Assembly (NCBI GenBank): GCA_965153455.1
Contig: OZ234493.1
Span: 30,866,213 to 30,930,212, forward strand
Origin: Sphagnum compactum
Lineage: Eukaryota; Bryophyta; Sphagnopsida; Sphagnales
Reading direction: 5' to 3'
DNA: 64,000 nt
Positions 46,704-59,700 of the stretch are shown here, in pieces. The notes under the pieces were generated by a model. That model did not search any database, was not told the origin of the DNA, and saw only the letters and a program-made list of their open reading frames with translations. Every line of letters begins with the position of its first letter. Position 1 is the first letter of the stretch. Made by a program: the position numbers and the translations under genes.

Positions 46704-47371
46704 ATGGCTAAGATCAAGGTTCACGAGCTGCGGTCTAAGAGCAAGACCGAACTCCTTAATCAGGTCTGCGATTTTTCCAAGAATCTGGGGACGTTTTTAT
46801 TTGGGCCTGACATTGCATCGTTGTGGCTTGGCATGCCTGGTCTCTTCGTATTTGTCTCTTGTCTTTGACCATGTGCATTGAAGAATGATGAGATTGTTGC
46901 CCTCGTTTGGGATGAGCCAACTTACAGATGCTTGTTGAAACGATGTAGTTGAAGGAGTTGAAGGCGGAGTTGGCTCTTTTGAGGGTAGCTAAGGTGACAG
47001 GAGGTGCGCCTAACAAGCTTTCGAAGATCAAGGTGGTAAGACTGTCCATCGCCCAAGTACTGACTGTCATCAGTCAGACGCAGAAAGCTAGTTTGCGGCA
47101 AGCGTATAGCAAGAAGAAATATATGCCCCTGGATTTGCGCCCTAAGAAGACTAGGGCTATTCGGAGGCGGCTCACCAAGCATCAGGTATCAATTCCTGTC
47201 TATTTTATTCATTTTCCAATGCTATTAGTTCGTGTCTGCAGTCAAGCAATCTTCGTGGTTAATTTATTTTGTGAGGGGAATGTGGCGTGCTTGCAGTTGT
47301 CCATCAAGACCGAGCGACAGAAGAAGAAAGAGGCTTACTTCCCCTTGAGGAAATTCGCTGTAAAAGCCTAG
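46704..47371 (+). CDS. RPL35: 60S ribosomal protein L35 (uL29)
   Basis: Three exons: 46704-46763 (20 codons), 46949-47185 (79 codons) and 47297-47371 (24 codons plus TAG), both introns phase 0, giving 123 residues, the standard length. The protein starts [20 protein letters not shown], then [20 protein letters not shown], a [11 protein letters not shown] stretch, [19 protein letters not shown], and ends [11 protein letters not shown]. uL29 is a small basic protein near the peptide exit tunnel of the large subunit. The residue after KVVR is Leu where Lys is usual (RKSIAQV to RLSIAQV), a small deviation. The upstream telo-boxes fit coordinated ribosomal-protein expression. Confidence 0.97.
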
Positions 47372-49660
47372 TGCTTCTTGTCAGTTTCTGGATATCCATT
47401 TCAACTGAAGTAAAGTTTCCACATAAAGATTTCTTGCTATGTGTCGTGTTATCTATGGAGGGATTCTAAATGTAGTTTGTTGCCTTGTTGACTTAGGAGT
47501 TCCGCAACTGTGGCCAAAGAATTTGGAAATCCAATAGTTTTGAATTTGCAGTTTTGGTGCTGTAAGGTGACATCCATTGACAAAAGTTTGTGGCAGTTTA
47601 GCTTTTGGGCAAGCAAATGTATCATTTGTTTCATTGTTGATGCTATTGAATGCCAAAGGTCTAGTACTATTACTCTGTTGTTGCTTGAAGCCCAGCTTGC
47701 AAACATATTTTCAAAACAAAGTCTAATGGATGGCACACTGTCCACTGGAGATGTATTGGAGAGTGCAATGTTATCTATGTAAATTTGAAGAACTTCCAAG
47801 TCTATCAGCAACAGAGTATTCTGAGAAGTGTTTTGTTTCTGTTTCCAATTGTGGTGATTGAGAAGTATGGTAGTTTCATCTTCAAGAACACCAGTTGAAG
47901 CATGGTTGATGGTGTTACATGGTTAGGTTTGGTCATTTTTCTCAGTTTTATTTCATGAATCTAGTTGGTCCATGTTTGAAGGGTCCATTGACCATAGAGT
48001 AGTTCCTTTGTTTTTGTGTCATTGATGTGCTGTTGCTTTGATGTCTGCTTCTGCTTGATCTGTTAGCTGTAGATCCAGAGGCCACTGGTATGCTCCCATT
48101 CTTTGTAGCTTAGTCTCAGATTTGCTTGATTTCATGTGCATATCATGGGTTTTCTTTGCATGTTTCTTTTCAAGCAGTGAGGTTTGGTAGCTCCACTGTA
48201 ACCTAAGAAACCACAAAGACCTTAGGTGCAGTGCCTTTCCTCAGACTGTCCAGCTTCGTGTTCACAATTGTTCACTGGGGATCTGAGTTGCAATTTTTCT
48301 TTTGCTTTCTTAGCGTTGGAAGCCCTGCCTCCTTTTGGTGGTGGGTTGGGCGTTGTTCACACCTGTTATTGAGATTGACTAAGGTTTCTTCCCTGCAGTG
48401 TGCACAAAATCCTTGAAACCAAATAACAGTTGTGCTGCTAAGAGAAGCAATGAATGACCAGCCAGAGCTATCCTAAACATCTGCAATGCTTCAGCACTGT
48501 AACCAGCAACTGTTCCACTGAACAACATTAAGGTGTAGGGTGCCAGCTTAAAAAATTTGTGGTATGCTTGTTTGATCTGTTGCTCCAGTGTTGTCTACTA
48601 GAGTATGGCATTGATGCACTCCACCTTCTGTTCTTATTCAACTGGTTTCTATGAACCTTGAAAGAAATTTCCATCCTGTAGCATATGCAGGGATTTGCTC
48701 AGTTGTCTCTAATTAATACTAGAGAATACCAGTTTAGAAAAGGTCAATGTACCTTCTCTTTGTCCAACTTGTCATGCAGCTCCTTTTCTGCAGAATCGCA
48801 TTTTCACACAAACAGATGATGCTTACTTCTTTGGGTTCCAGAAGTGAACTTTGCTGTGAGAGAGAAGCAAGCCCAGGGAATGTCTTGCAGCCTCTAATTC
48901 CTCTGAGCCTTCATTACACTACTTGGTTAATATCTGCACCTTTTGATTCTCTCATGTTTTGTTGGTTGTGGTGGTGCAACCATTGGTAGCACCAAAAGCA
49001 TCCAAAGGCAAGCAAAACTACTTGCCAGACCCTTTTGCAATCTTGAGCATCTCAAGAACACAAAAGGAAAACAAAGTTTGACAGTGTCATGGGAAAAGTC
49101 AACACTCACATCAGCACTAAGGGATCTGAGAACTGGCAATGACGTTGTCCCATTTCAGTTGGGTGACAATGTATATAAGCTGCTAGTCTATCTTATCCTT
49201 GGCTCATGTAGTGCACCCTATTCCGAAAGCTTCTTGTCAAACGAAACCCTGGAGCAAGAGTACAAAGTAAAGAGAATTTTGGGTGGGGATTTTGGATTGC
49301 CTTAGCAGAATTTCTGGAGCTGATGGAGGGAGGATGTGCTAAACCCTGAGAATCAAAGAGGATAAGTGGGTGTGGTGGTGGAACGATTATACTAATGACA
49401 AGATATCTGACAAACCCTAATACTTGACTTGTTTGGTCCCTTCCCATTCTCTCCAAAGCTCAATTTTGAGGGTAACCTAATGGTCGAGTGTCTACAAAGA
49501 TTGACCAGACCCAAAAATCCAATACTTGTACCAATTAGTATGTTCAAAAACTGATATCCACCTAACATTAGTATCATCAACCAATGATACCAATGTTGGG
49601 TCATTCTCTCTATTGTATAGAACCTTTCAGGTTGGAAAGCCCTAAAGATAGGGTTCAAGA
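47372..49660. other. Region downstream of RPL35, no gene seen
   Basis: Moderate base composition with scattered short open frames on both strands and no recognisable family. The first few hundred bases are presumably RPL35 3' UTR. I found no RNA gene, transposase or tandem repeat here; an unrecognised non-coding transcript remains possible. Confidence 0.4.
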
Positions 49661-49663
49661 TGA

Positions 49664-49696
49664 TTATATACGTATATATATATATATATATATAAC
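49664..49696. repeat. (TA)n microsatellite
   Basis: A run of alternating TA with one CG interruption near its left end. It marks the step from moderate to strongly AT-rich sequence to its right. Confidence 0.9.
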
Positions 49697-51384
49697 CTTT
49701 GGTTAACGTTTATGTTTCTTTTTCCAAGCATTTAAAGGTTTCTTGAGTGTTAAGCATCAAGTTTTTTTACTAAGGGTTGGTTTGGGTAGCAATTAAAGTT
49801 TAGGGGTAGGGTTTTAGTTTGTGAAAATGTTAATTAAAAAGACCTATCAATAACATTTAAAAAATTTCATAAACAAAAATAACTTATTGTTTTTTGTTTG
49901 AGATAACAACAATTTATACCACACAATTAGATCATATATGGACTAATGCGCTAACACAACAATGCCATTTTTGATCAATAGAAGCTTATTGCATAGATCA
50001 TAAACCCATATATTTTGCATTTAAATTACCAAACTATGTTGCAAAATTCAATATTCCAAATAATACTACATCTTTTATATTTTATGTATATATGGACATA
50101 TGGATGTATGCACATTGTAAAATATAACACACTCAAGCAAAATATACATTTAATTATTTAAACATTGGTTATAATATTTTTAAAATATGTTTTAACATAC
50201 TTTTATTTATTACATTGATTTCAATTTTTTTCACATGTTCCCATGATATATTGTGAATGTTGTTTTAAAAATAAATCCAACAATTTCAACACCAATTTAA
50301 TTACTTTTTCAAAACATTAAAACCCAAGCATTGATTATGCTTCAGCTCATGTTAGTGTGGACACACCCTTACACACACATACATATACACGTGTATATTC
50401 ATTCGCTTCCATACATACAAATACACATCAAAACATACACATTCATAAATGAACATACATGTATTATGCATTATAGAGGGGAAAGGCCTATGTGTCCATG
50501 ACAGCTTGTTTCAATTTGGAAACAATGAAATCTCCCAAACTAGATTACACATCAAGTTTTCAATCTAGGTGATTCACATTGCCATCGAAGTAAGAGCAAA
50601 ACTATGATCAACCCAATACCACTTCCTTTCTCCAATCAATCAAATTCATTTGTTTATGCCTATAACAAAGACTACAAGTGCTTGAATATTAAAGGAGTGA
50701 CTATTGGAAGGTGGAACATCCTCCTCATCAATTTTTCTTATTGTATGTTGTATTCTAGCAATTCACTCATAATATTGCATGAAACAAGCAATGACATGCA
50801 TGTTAAAAGATCTTATGTTAAATTCTCTGTAAATTATTTCTCATTACTTCCATCACATCTTTGAAGGTGGGATCTCCACCTTCAATCAAATGTCTCATTC
50901 TTAAATTGTCTATTTGAATAAACAACATTCTAAAAATATGAATATGGATTGTCTCGACCATTCAACTTCAAAATCCCTTATACAATGAAACAATTTGATT
51001 GTCAAATGTTTAACCCTTGATCATTTGCGTTGTTTACAAAAATGACTAGTGGCACCAAAAACCATATACATGGAATGCCTTAACAACATGACTATTATGA
51101 TGAATTGGTGCATATTACCAACTATTATAAGATTGAAAGACAAAATGCATGCCCAACATTTTGTAATAATGGTGGCCAAGTAAATAAAAAATAAAAATAA
51201 AATGATATGTTTAATCACAAATATAAAATCACCAAATGAAGAACACATTACCAAAGCACCATTCATTCGAGTCGATGTAGGTCAAAGATGCAATGAGATC
51301 ATGAAAGCATAGAGAACACAAAAAAAAAATGCACTCAGGTTTGAGTGCAAAGGTGAAAAATGGATAATTGGTTTGTTTGCCTTG
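49697..51384. other. AT-rich intergenic DNA, no gene seen
   Basis: Strongly AT-rich with CA/TA-type runs around 50370-50460 and no protein or RNA family recognised. It borders the inverted copy of the dispersed repeat and is probably decayed mobile DNA. Confidence 0.4.
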
Positions 51385-51800
51385 CCTACCAAGTCAGGGA
51401 TATTGTGTTTAGATTCACAATTATTTGTGTATAGAGTATAGTAGCTTCTGGGATTTTGGCCCCTAGGTAGAAAGTCTATTTTTGTATGAGGATTTTTGAA
51501 ATTCTAAACTTTGCATGCATGAACATTTTGACCTAATCACTAACCCATTCAAACATAAATATGAAATTTTCTAAATTTTTATACATTCATTTCAAAAAAT
51601 GATATATTTTGGCTTGTGTTGAAACTTGAGATTAGTCATAGAGTTATAATACCTTAAAAGGATTTTGGTTTCTTTTAGAGGATTTTTTGAAGATTATATT
51701 TTTTGCATGGTGAAATATAATTTGAGTTTCCATAATTCTTCTTTTGCTTTGAAAGATACTTTTTAATGCAAATGTCAAGGCCACACACCCATTGTTTTGT
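51385..51800 (-). repeat. Dispersed repeat, copy 2 (inverted copy of 14571-15115)
   Basis: The reverse complement shares ordered blocks with copy 1, including AAAGAAGAATTATGGAAACT, TTTCACCATGCAAAAA, TCCTCTAAAAGAAACCAAAA, CTCAAGTTTCAACACAAGCC, CTACTATACTCTA and TTGGTAGGCAAGG. The two copies lie about 37 kb apart in opposite orientation. No coding capacity is seen. Confidence 0.75.
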
Positions 51801-52245
51801 TTTGTGACCCACATATTTAACCCACTCTCCCCCAAACTGTGGGGCCCTAATTACACTTTTTGGTATCATCATAAATCTTTCAGGAAGGCAAATATGTGCT
51901 CAAATGGTTGTTTGGATCAATGGAGCAAACATCATTGAATTTATAGTTAAAAAAAAAATTCCTTGAGAATTAATTACAAATTATTAATAAAATTGGTTTT
52001 AAAAACCAATCAATGCTTCTTCATCATATTGGCCCTTTTATTTGCTCTTTCACACCCTAAATTTTAACACCCTTTCACATTCCAAGTCTTAACAATTGGG
52101 AAAATGATGATTTAGTTCACACTTGAACAAATAATTTTTTTTTTATCACAATTGAGTTTTATTTGAAAAATCATGTTTTTTAGATCTTTGAAACTTAAAG
52201 ATGATCCCATTTAGTGTGTGTGTGCGTGATTTATTTTTTTATTTA

Positions 52246-52248
<3 letters not shown>

Positions 52249-52278
<30 letters not shown>
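52249..52278. repeat. (TC)n microsatellite
   Basis: An uninterrupted CT run of about 30 bases in otherwise AT-rich DNA (51800-53080) where no gene is seen. A TAGG tetranucleotide run lies nearby at about 52444-52457. Confidence 0.9.
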
Positions 52279-52280
<2 letters not shown>

Positions 52281-53089
52281 GGGTGCAAAATTTTGCACTA
52301 TTGGATTAAAAAATAAAATAAAATATTGCAATATCCCTTGTGTTGTGAAAAAAATTCACAAAAATAGAGATATTTTGGGTCAGTTTTGTTAAATGTCTAT
52401 TAAAAAAAAAAATTAAATAAAAAAGTCTATCCCTCTTTGTTATAGGTAGGTAGGTAGACTATAAACTGAATTTTTTTGGGACATGTTCTAATAACAAGTT
52501 CCCATTTACTGCTAAATCTCTCATATGAAACTCCAGTAGAAAATTGAAAAAAGAAAATTGATCCCACTTTAGCCAATTTGCACTATCCACATTCAATGAA
52601 ACATTTTAAACTGATTTTTGAAAATTTCAAAAAAAATATTTCCTATTCAAATTCAGGCTATATCAAACCCATAGTTTTCCAATATTCACTTATTTTGGCA
52701 CCAAGTGGTAGGCCTCTTTCTTTCGTGCGAAATTTCGGACTGTCCCTAGATTCTATTTTATTTGATTTTATTTTAATTTTTTTGTTTCAAATTCAGGTTT
52801 AAGAAAATCGCCAAAAATCGTAAAAAATAATCGCCAGTTTCTATATGTGGTTCAAGTAGTGCAGCAAAAATATATACAAGGATTAAACAAGTTTTTCCTT
52901 TCAATTTTAAATAGCCAAATTTGGCTAAATGAACTTATCGATGATCACAACCTCAGTTACATCGAAAAATTGAAAAAGAAATTAAAAAAATTTGGTGCTA
53001 GTTGGTTTGGCATATGTGAAATAATTTTAATCAAATCCTATTTTCCCCTTTATTTTGGCTAAAAACTCAAAGACTTGGATTGGAAGTTT

Positions 53090-53480
53090 AGCCACCACCG
53101 GCGACAAAGGGTGACGGACGGACATGTGTAAATTTGTGGCGCAAGCGTCATGAGAACTGACGTTGCGAACACTCCAGAGAACGGCGCACGCACGGTCGAC
53201 TACGGCAGAAAACGGCCCACAGGGCGCCGAACGCGCCGCTGCCGTTGCCGTTGCGCCCACGTTACTGCGGCCGCACGGCACTCGATGCGTCGCAGCAGCG
53301 GTCGTGGCGATGGCGTCGCTTGCTCTTCTTCCCCCGTCTGATGGTCCTTATCTTCCTTGGGCGTGGGTCTGCTTCTATTGTTCCGTCCTTGCACTTAGGG
53401 CCGCACTTCTTGTCTTGTCGGTTAACGGCTTGGACGGTGAGCAGGGTGTAATAAGAAGAGCGAGGGCGGGTGAAGGAGAG
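53090..53480 (+). promoter_or_regulatory. GC- and CpG-rich block upstream of the SRO gene
   Basis: This is one of the most GC- and CpG-rich stretches of the window, with many CG dinucleotides at 53140-53300, sharply bounded on the left by AT-rich DNA. It lies about 0.8-1.1 kb upstream of the SRO start. A plausible 3' splice site TTCTGCAG| near 54175 suggests a leader intron, so this block may be promoter or first exon. Open frames here look like GC-driven shadows. Inference from composition and position. Confidence 0.4.
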
Positions 53481-54261
53481 CAAGAAGAACAAAGTAGAAA
53501 GAATTACAGAAGAGGAAGAAGAAAAGAAGCTTGGCGTGGGTGCCACGATTCAGGAAATCGGCTAGAGATGATGAAAGCATTTTGGCAAGGAGTTACGGTG
53601 ATGATGATGAGGAGGAGGCAGATGATATGAATAAAGAGGCGGAATAGATACATACATGCGTTTCCATCCGGTCTTCTTCTTCTTCTTCCAAACTCTATTA
53701 GATTGGGCCAACAACGGACCGGAGAGGGGACACACGTAATAGACCTTGCACAGAAGAAAAACATCGGGAAGTTTTGCAGATTTGCGGTAGGGAAAGAGTT
53801 GTATACTAAAGGAAAATGAAGACAGTAGCAGCAGCAGGATCGGCGCAACCAAATTGTAGGCGGGACGTTGCACGTGTAATTTGCACAAGCCTTTCTCTCT
53901 TCTGAGAGAGACTCTAGTGTAGGTTTTTCTCCAAACATTAGCCTGTTTGTTTTTTCAATAATTAGAGCAATCTATTAGTCTGGCATGTGGCTGCAACATG
54001 ATTGTTTTGCTTTTGATGCACCTCTGAGGAAGAGACAGTGTCTATGTACGAAGATGGCAAATTGAACATGGCAATTCACATACACAGAAGATGGCAACTT
54101 GTTTGTATCTTTTGCATACTTTGCCGTATTGTTGTTGATGTAATTTCTGACATGATTGTTGTTCTGTTCTGCAGGTTTTACTCCCAGTGACTGGTAGATG
54201 GTTGTAAAAGTCTTTGTATGAGCAGTGTTGCTTTTGAAATTAGGTGATTTGTATCCTGATA

Positions 54262-56751
54262 ATGGAAGTTAGTTCCAATGGAAATTCAGCTAGCAATTCC
54301 ACTTCTTATAATTTGCCTAGTTCTAATTGCTGGCGAAAACGGAATCAAGGCTGCAATGTTGCTATGGATCGACTTGCAGTTGCACCAGCAAATGGAGAAA
54401 ACTCCATACAGAGAAGTAGTAAACGAATTAGAGTTGCAAACCTTGAGGGCCTGCACTCCATGAAGCCCACTTGTCTGCAGAGCAGGTGTGCCAAGAGAGT
54501 ATTTGTCAGAGGAAAGCTGTCTAGTTGCTCAAAGGTGTGCCTGCTACCTTGGAGGAATGCAATCGCTGAGTGGTCTGCTCTGGAAAATGTGGAGGAATTT
54601 CCAGATGCCAAGGCCAAGCTAATCAAAGGGCTTGGTCTGTTTGATTCAGTCTTGAATATACCAGGGACATATGAAGACGCAGTTTTGAATGGACAGGGAC
54701 ACCAGCAAGCCATTGAAACTCAGGAACAGCTGATAAGGCAGTCCCAAGGTGATGCTGATGTGCAATTTGCATGGCCTCCCCTAGAAAATGAGGAGGAATT
54801 TGCACATGTCAAGACCAAGTTTATTGAAGGACTTGGTCTGTTTGGATCAGAGGCCCTGGTAACAGGGATCTATCGAGATTCCAGTCCAAAAGGTCAAGCA
54901 CGGCAGCAAGCCTTTGAAAGACAGGCACAGCTGGCAAGAGAGACCCGAGGTGATGCCAATGTGCAATATGCATGGCATGGGACTTCCAAGAGAGGGTTGT
55001 CAGGAATAATTCTACATGGCTTTGGACAGCCTAGGAGACCAAAGAATGGCTCGGCCTATGGTGTTGGAGTTTATCTTGCCCCAGAAAATCATGCTGATGT
55101 CAGGTGAAAGCTTCTTCCTTATGCACTTAGACTTGCATTGACATATACTCTTTATTCAGTTGAGCTGGGTCTTAACCTCCATTTTGTGGGCTAGTTCTTT
55201 GTGGAATGCAGTGAAGTTCATTGGGTGGCTTTGTGTAAGGCTCCTAGCACAATGAGACTGATCCATCAATTGTCTGTGTACAGTGCCATGTATGCAGATA
55301 GCGACAAAAATGGGGAGCAGCACGTGTTGCTGTGTCAGGTGATATTGGGGGCTGCAGAGCTGGTTTTACAAGGCTCTGATCAGTTCTGCCCAAGCAGCGA
55401 ACACTTTGACACAGGTGCAGATGATCTGATTGCTCCGAAACGATTGATTGTGTGGAGTACCCATATGAACACTCACATTTTGCCACTGTATGTTGTCAGA
55501 TTCAAGCTGTCTCCGAAATGGCATGGTATGCTTCTGCAGTGACTTGTTTTCTCTTTCTTCCGTCTATTTTTAGTTTGGTTGATATTCTTTTCTAAGGACT
55601 GTGTTTAGAGTAGGGATGTGGAATCTTGTTCTGTTTCTGATATTGAACCCAGCAGCAGCTGTTGAATTGGAGCTACTCATGCATGGTATCTGTTGGAACA
55701 TATCCCGTAGACTCTTATACAGAACAGCTGGCTAAGCATAGTGGCCTGGTTGCAGAATTGATGGCAGAATTCAAGTGGAAGCAGAGAGGAATTTCTAGAA
55801 CTTGGAATGAAGTTCCAGTGATATCTTCTTGTGTTTACAATAAGGTATGTCCTAAATTTATCTCTTTTGACTTTCACTTCCTTTAGCAGTGTTGTCAGTC
55901 AAGCATGCTAGATGGGTCTTGATTGTCCCAGCATAACCTCTGAAAATGCATACCTTATCATCAGTCTGTTACTGGTATCATGTGGACATCATCTACTTGA
56001 GATAATGATGAACATGTGATGGGGTTATTTTTGGCATGAACAAATGTTATCATACTGGTTACAGGAGCCATGTGCTTTGGGTCACTGTGCTTCCTGCTTG
56101 CTTTTTCTTCATAGGAGATATTCCAGACTGGCTAATCGGTTCCTTGGTTTGGACAAGCTGTCTGTGGGCTGAACAGTGTTCATGTTGTGCAGACACAAAT
56201 GCTAGCAGAAGAATGGTTTGACCATGGAGGTGGAATTCACCAGTATGTGCAAGGTCCAACATCCCCTTGTGTCTCATTCCCATACCTATTTGTCCTTTTG
56301 CGACAGCAACTGGCACCAGAAAACCTGTGTTTTCTGGAGCAGCAGTATGCTGCATTTAAGGTAGTGCACACACCCATATTCAAATTTGAAGTTGGTCACA
56401 CAGTTGATCTCCTTGGAAGCGTTGCCAATGCAGATTACCATGTGGTATTGATGTGGAATATTTTTCATTCCAGGCTGGGAGGCTGCAACGGGAACAACTC
56501 ATCAAAGTTTGTCGAGATGTTGCTGGAGATTCACAGTTGGTCAATGCCATTCAGCAGCTTTACAAGTGCCAGAAGGTACTTTTTCCAAGTGGCATGAGAC
56601 ATGGTTGAATTGGTGCTTCAAATATATGAATGTATTCTGGTTGGGTATTCACCAAAGGAAGGGGTGCTTTGGTTTGCAGGCAAAGGAACTAGAGCTGCTG
56701 AAGATCAAATATCAGACATTCCTACATCCAGTTGCACAAACCTTTGCATAA
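54262..56751 (+). CDS. SRO/RCD1-like protein: PARP-like domain plus RST domain
   Basis: Six exons: 54262-55103, 55284-55525, 55711-55844, 56193-56360, 56474-56575 and 56680-56751; phases 2, 1, 0, 0, 0 join cleanly to 519 residues. The ATG at 54262 is the first in frame. A basic, probably nuclear-targeting N-terminus (RSSKRIRV) precedes two tandem 67-residue modules (about 105-238). The PARP-like core follows: YAWHGTSKRGLSGIILHGFG, AYGVGVYLAPEN, SAMYADSDKNGEQHVLLCQV, FDTGADDL, and RLIVWSTHMNTHILPLYVV. The RST domain lies at about 430-505 (SFPYLFVLLRQQLAPENLCF, then LIKVCRDVAGDSQLVNAIQQ). SRO proteins bind transcription factors through RST and act in stress and development. No WWE domain is visible, so it resembles WWE-less SROs. 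By eye the triad positions read H239, Y271 and R334. Confidence 0.92.
54574..54975 (+). repeat. Internal tandem duplication of a 67-codon module in the SRO gene
   Basis: 54574-54774 and 54775-54975 are adjacent 201-bp units inside one exon. They encode SALENVEEF...DADVQFAW and PPLENEEEF...DANVQYAW. My hand alignment, with no gaps, finds 35 of 67 residues identical. The second unit leads into the PARP-like core as usual for SRO proteins; the first is the extra one. Confidence 0.92.
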
Positions 56752-59700
56752 CTTGGTCTCTGACCCTGAAGCTGATGGTTGTTTGTCATCAAAGGTGGGC
56801 ATTGATGACATTTACCTGCGGGGCCGACATATTTGGCATTTACTGCGTGTTGTGTCTTCTCCAATTTATGAACCAGTTGCAGAAGACCAGCATGCTGAAG
56901 ACCAGAATAGTGACACCGGGCCTGCCTAGAAGAATAACTGTGTGTCATTTCACCCTTAATCAGGTCTATTCCACTGTTTTTGAAGGTGGACATTTCCAAC
57001 CGATGTAATTGGGTGTTATTGTTCTTAAGTTCTCCCTGGGGACTCTCAACACTCTGATGATGGGTGATTGCATCCAAGTAGTCACCAGTGGTGTGGTTAA
57101 AGCATATGTCCATGGTGTGTGAGGCACTACCCACTGCCCTCTATGTAGGCCTTTCCGTGCCTTAAGCTTAGATGCTTGCTTGTAGAGGGGCAAGATGTAA
57201 CGAAATGGAGCTTACTTTCACATGCTTGTTGCAGCTTGAATGAGGATACTTTTGACATTTTTGATTATCTGGGTCTCTTTAGTGCTAGCCAACATCACGA
57301 ATTTTCCTGTTGCTTTACTGAGTTGCAATAGAAACTCAGGATGCACATTTTTGTATAAGTTTTTGGCCAAAAAATTTGAGCAAATTATTATAGATTTGTC
57401 CACACCCACTGTTGAAAGCCAATGAAGTCAATTGGGAGTAATGGCAGCTAGTCATTCATTTATGATGAAGGTCTGATGCTTTGTGAGTGAGACTAACAAG
57501 GTTAGTACAGAACTCATTCTTTTCATATTTATTTTGGTTTAGCTGAAGTGACATATATGTTACCTTCAAAGTGTTATTGTAGAGTTGTCTCTGCAATCTC
57601 AGGTCATGATGTTACTGGTGGGATGCTGCTACCATGTGGCCACTGGCCATAACCACTAACTAGGGTATAGGCTTGATGAAGTAATTGAATCCCTGATCTC
57701 AGTTTTGGCACCAATTCTGTTGTTTCGGTCTTGTGCATGGAATTGCTAGTGTCTGATCTTTGATGTAGGCTAAGAAGCCTGTTGACTTATGAAGGCTCTT
57801 TGACAATGTGTAGCTAAGTCTGGTGGCTGACTAGTTATTTTGCAGTTAAATGGGTTTAAGTCTTGTTCAATATGATGTTTTCTTCTTAGAATTTTTACAA
57901 AGATGTTATGCTTCTATGGTCAACGGGCATCTGTAGAACAGGAGTTTCTTTCTTGTTGAAATTTGAACTAGTCAACTAGGGTTCATGATATGTTTATAAC
58001 ATGAGTTTGGTTGTTTTGAATAGCTTACCTGTGAAGCAAGTTTCTATGTTGGTGACCTGTGATGGTGTCAGCATGTTGAAACTGAATTCTGGTTGTAACT
58101 TTGCAGAATCTCACTAAGCTATCTTGTATCATTATGGGGAAGGAGCCACCACTGAATGTTGGCCCACTGATAACATGTGTATGCCTCCAGCATTGGCAAT
58201 CCTGTGTGTACGCACAATTATTAAATGATGTGGGGTTCAGTACCAGCAGGTTTGCTGATGAGCCTAAATGCATGGCTGTGCCCTAGTGACATAATCAACC
58301 TTTTTCTCTCGCTGCTCTATGTCATGCAGGAGAAGTTTTGAATCTAGCTCATATTCTGCAACCTTCATCTGCCCAGACAAGACCTCCAGGTCTGCACAAA
58401 TTTCAGTGATCAAGCATGGTCTAGATCATGTATGACAAACACATACAATCCATTGTTCACTTCAGCCCCAGGTGCAGCTTGACTATTTCCTTATGCCCCT
58501 TTGCTTTCTCTGTTGTTTAAGAATTGCACTGAGATTCCAGTTGGTAACAGCAGTGTAGGCCAATTGATAGCAATGCATGGACCACAGCATTCCAGGGTTC
58601 CATATGACAAACTTGTTTCGAGTGTGTTATACGGCACCATGATTTGTGCAAGCACCAATCAGGGCCATAGATACATGTGCACTGCCTATGTTATGCCGCA
58701 GCTCACTGCAGCCAGTGCAGCCGAGAGTACACCATTGCAGATAAAACTAGTCCCATGTAAGCAGAGTGCAGGCCTTCATTCACTAGCCTGGCATGTATGA
58801 ATACTACTGTTATTGAGCCCAACTGCTCCTCTTTCCAAGTGCCATGACTCTGGCACATGTGATCAAGAGACCATATTTCTATCAAGGGTATCTTGTTGAA
58901 CACGCCTCACGCCCCTGCAGTTTATGTATATCAATGAGGCTAGTAGTCATGAAGACATCAACCTTGAAACTGCTTTGAATGAACTATTCTTTGATGCACT
59001 TACCCTCTTCAAGTGCTTGTAAACTAGCACATGCATTGAGCAACATATCTCAGGTGAAAACAGAGTTTGGAAGCATGGTGCCTTCTAGTTATGTTTGGTG
59101 AAAAGGCTCCATTGTCTTGCTGGTTTGGGCCCTTGAAGTTGCAAATTCCCTCATGCCATAGAGTTCATCTTTGTTTCCACCCAGGTGGGAGCTCCATTAG
59201 TCAACAAGCAATGAAGTTGGGCAGAGTGTCTCAACATGTTTCTTCTTATGCTTGAAATCCAGATACTTGGAGCTCACCTACAACTGGAAATGCAACTGAT
59301 CAATCATCCAAGCCCTTGTCAAGACCAGGTAATTGCAAATCCCTGCAAGCTATGCTTCCTTTTCTCTATCAACAATCATGTTCAGTCTTACATTCTCCAG
59401 TGCTGTGGTCCCCAGCATTGCAAAGCATGGACAAAGAAACTCAGGTCAAGGTTCTCTCCTTTTTAGGTTACAGGAATATTCTGAAGTGGTGACAAACTGC
59501 ACGGACATGTGAGGTTTACAGATTCTTCTGGATCTTGAGTGGTGGATTGTCTATGGATGATCTCACAACAACTTTGTGATGACAACAGTATTATATGTCT
59601 TTTGAGGTCCTTCCTACCAAACATATTATGTCCTAGATCTATATTGACAGAACTCTAAATGGATCCTCTGATGTCTACAACCGAAGCCAAGTTAGAGATC

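Noticed and set aside
47449-49305. Short frames downstream of RPL35 as a further gene
   Set aside because: No family similarity, no consistent splice chain, and several frames on both strands of similar length.
53163-53630. Open frame of 155 codons, arginine/alanine-rich
   Set aside because: GC-rich sequence is poor in stop codons; overlapping frames on both strands are open as well. More likely promoter or leader of the SRO gene.
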